Shown piece after piece: positions 63,632 through 64,000 of a stretch of 64,000 nt of DNA. The DNA comes from Gammaproteobacteria bacterium. GTDB lineage: Bacteria > Pseudomonadota > Gammaproteobacteria > Pseudomonadales > Pseudohongiellaceae. The stretch spans positions 62,001-126,000 of the forward strand of contig JAQWZF010000002.1 in the NCBI GenBank assembly GCA_029253585.1, in the 5' to 3' direction. Below the pieces are notes generated by a model. That model was not told the DNA's origin, did no database searches, and saw nothing but the letters and a program-made list of their open reading frames with translations. How positions within the stretch are numbered: the first letter of the stretch is position 1; the number at the start of each line of letters is the position of its first letter. Made by a program: the position numbers and the translations under genes.

Positions 63632-64000
63632 CTATCTTTGTTCTGCTTCTAGCCTGCGCGCACCGGCGAGAGTGCCAGGCATGGAGTAGTTGCCTTCGTG
63701 GCAGGCATACTCATAGAGTTGACCGTCGATGGCATAAAAACTGAGCTCCGCTGTCCAGGCTTGGCTGTACAGATCAGAATCTTCCACAGTAAAGCGGTAG
63801 ACAATCTCGTTATCGGAATAGCGAGTAAAACGCTCGGTTACCTTGCCGTTCTCTGTGATAGCAGTAGAACTCTGCTGCATCTGCTGAGGATTCACATTAA
63901 TAGTCTCTACCACCAGAGTTTCATCTTCATACCAGCCTACCGAGTCTCCCATGTATTGTTGCAAGACTTCCGGCCTGCGATTGGCGCGGGCCTCGGTGGC
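63632..64000 (-). CDS. Hypothetical protein, partial (GDSVGWYEDETLVVET motif)
   Basis: A frame with no start inside the window: it enters from the right edge (ATEARANRRPEVLQQYMGDSVGWYEDETLVVETINVN). The motif GDSxGxWExDTLVVET is shared by a family of uncharacterised exported proteins often seen near dehydrogenase and TonB genes. Ends at 63632. Confidence 0.7.
   Translation of the reverse strand, partial: ATEARANRRPEVLQQYMGDSVGWYEDETLVVETINVNPQQMQQSSTAITENGKVTERFTRYSDNEIVYRFTVEDSDLYSQAWTAELSFYAIDGQLYEYACHEGNYSMPGTLAGARRLEAEQR

Noticed and set aside
1..64000. CRISPR arrays, tRNA or rRNA genes, prophage
   Set aside because: No regularly spaced repeats, cloverleaf sequences, rRNA signatures or phage structural genes were seen by reading; a tRNAscan and CRISPR search would settle it.

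Overview
The window looks like a chromosomal segment of a heterotrophic, probably marine gammaproteobacterium. The evidence is the xseB-ispA order, TonB-dependent receptors with SapC and an AlgE-like porin, an ovothiol operon, two PQQ dehydrogenases, an RpoE/ChrR-type sigma pair and a PhoB regulator. No rRNA, tRNA, CRISPR array or prophage was seen. TAG is a common terminal stop, so the genetic code looks standard. The segment carries many decayed genes.

Layout. 1-6.4 kb: isoprenoid/DNA-repair genes (ispA, xseB), an alpha/beta hydrolase, small membrane proteins, then an acyl-activating enzyme, a VTT/DedA-like protein and a PmtA-like methyltransferase (probable membrane-lipid set). 6.4-12.8 kb: a PQQ dehydrogenase, a broken gene, a Tat-exported DapA-like protein, and an ECF sigma factor with a ChrR zinc/cupin anti-sigma factor behind an autoregulatory-looking promoter. 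13-18.5 kb: a secreted beta-helix-like protein, a large TonB receptor and phoB, each preceded by 11-bp-phased Pho-box-like half-sites. 18.6-28.9 kb: BKACE, a broken START protein, cobalt nitrile hydratase (alpha, beta, activator), a 3-methyladenine glycosylase, gene remnants, a second PQQ dehydrogenase with cytochrome c, a cyclase, an FMN-binding protein, a SOUL protein with a second candidate sigma promoter, and TerB. 29-40 kb: CoA transferase, SapC, porin, two genes with in-frame stops, an M20 peptidase and a second TonB receptor.

41-49 kb holds the most unusual metabolic locus: GTP cyclohydrolase II, a stand-alone RibD reductase domain, a medium-chain dehydrogenase and a PTPS homologue with Glu in place of the catalytic Cys, followed by a flippase-like protein, a CDP-alcohol phosphatidyltransferase, a glycosyltransferase and a methyltransferase, with a REP-associated transposase in the middle. 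Together they could make and decorate a GTP-derived pyrimidine or pterin compound. 49-64 kb: YceI, DacB, a methyltransferase that appears to need selenocysteine at an in-frame UGA (best novelty candidate), an EAL remnant, ovoA-ovoB, an NSS transporter, an ACMSD-like amidohydrolase, small proteins, an APC permease, remnants and a GFA protein.

REP-like palindromes related to the transposase flanks recur at about 46.3, 47.05, 49.7, 59.6, 61.0 and 62.5 kb.
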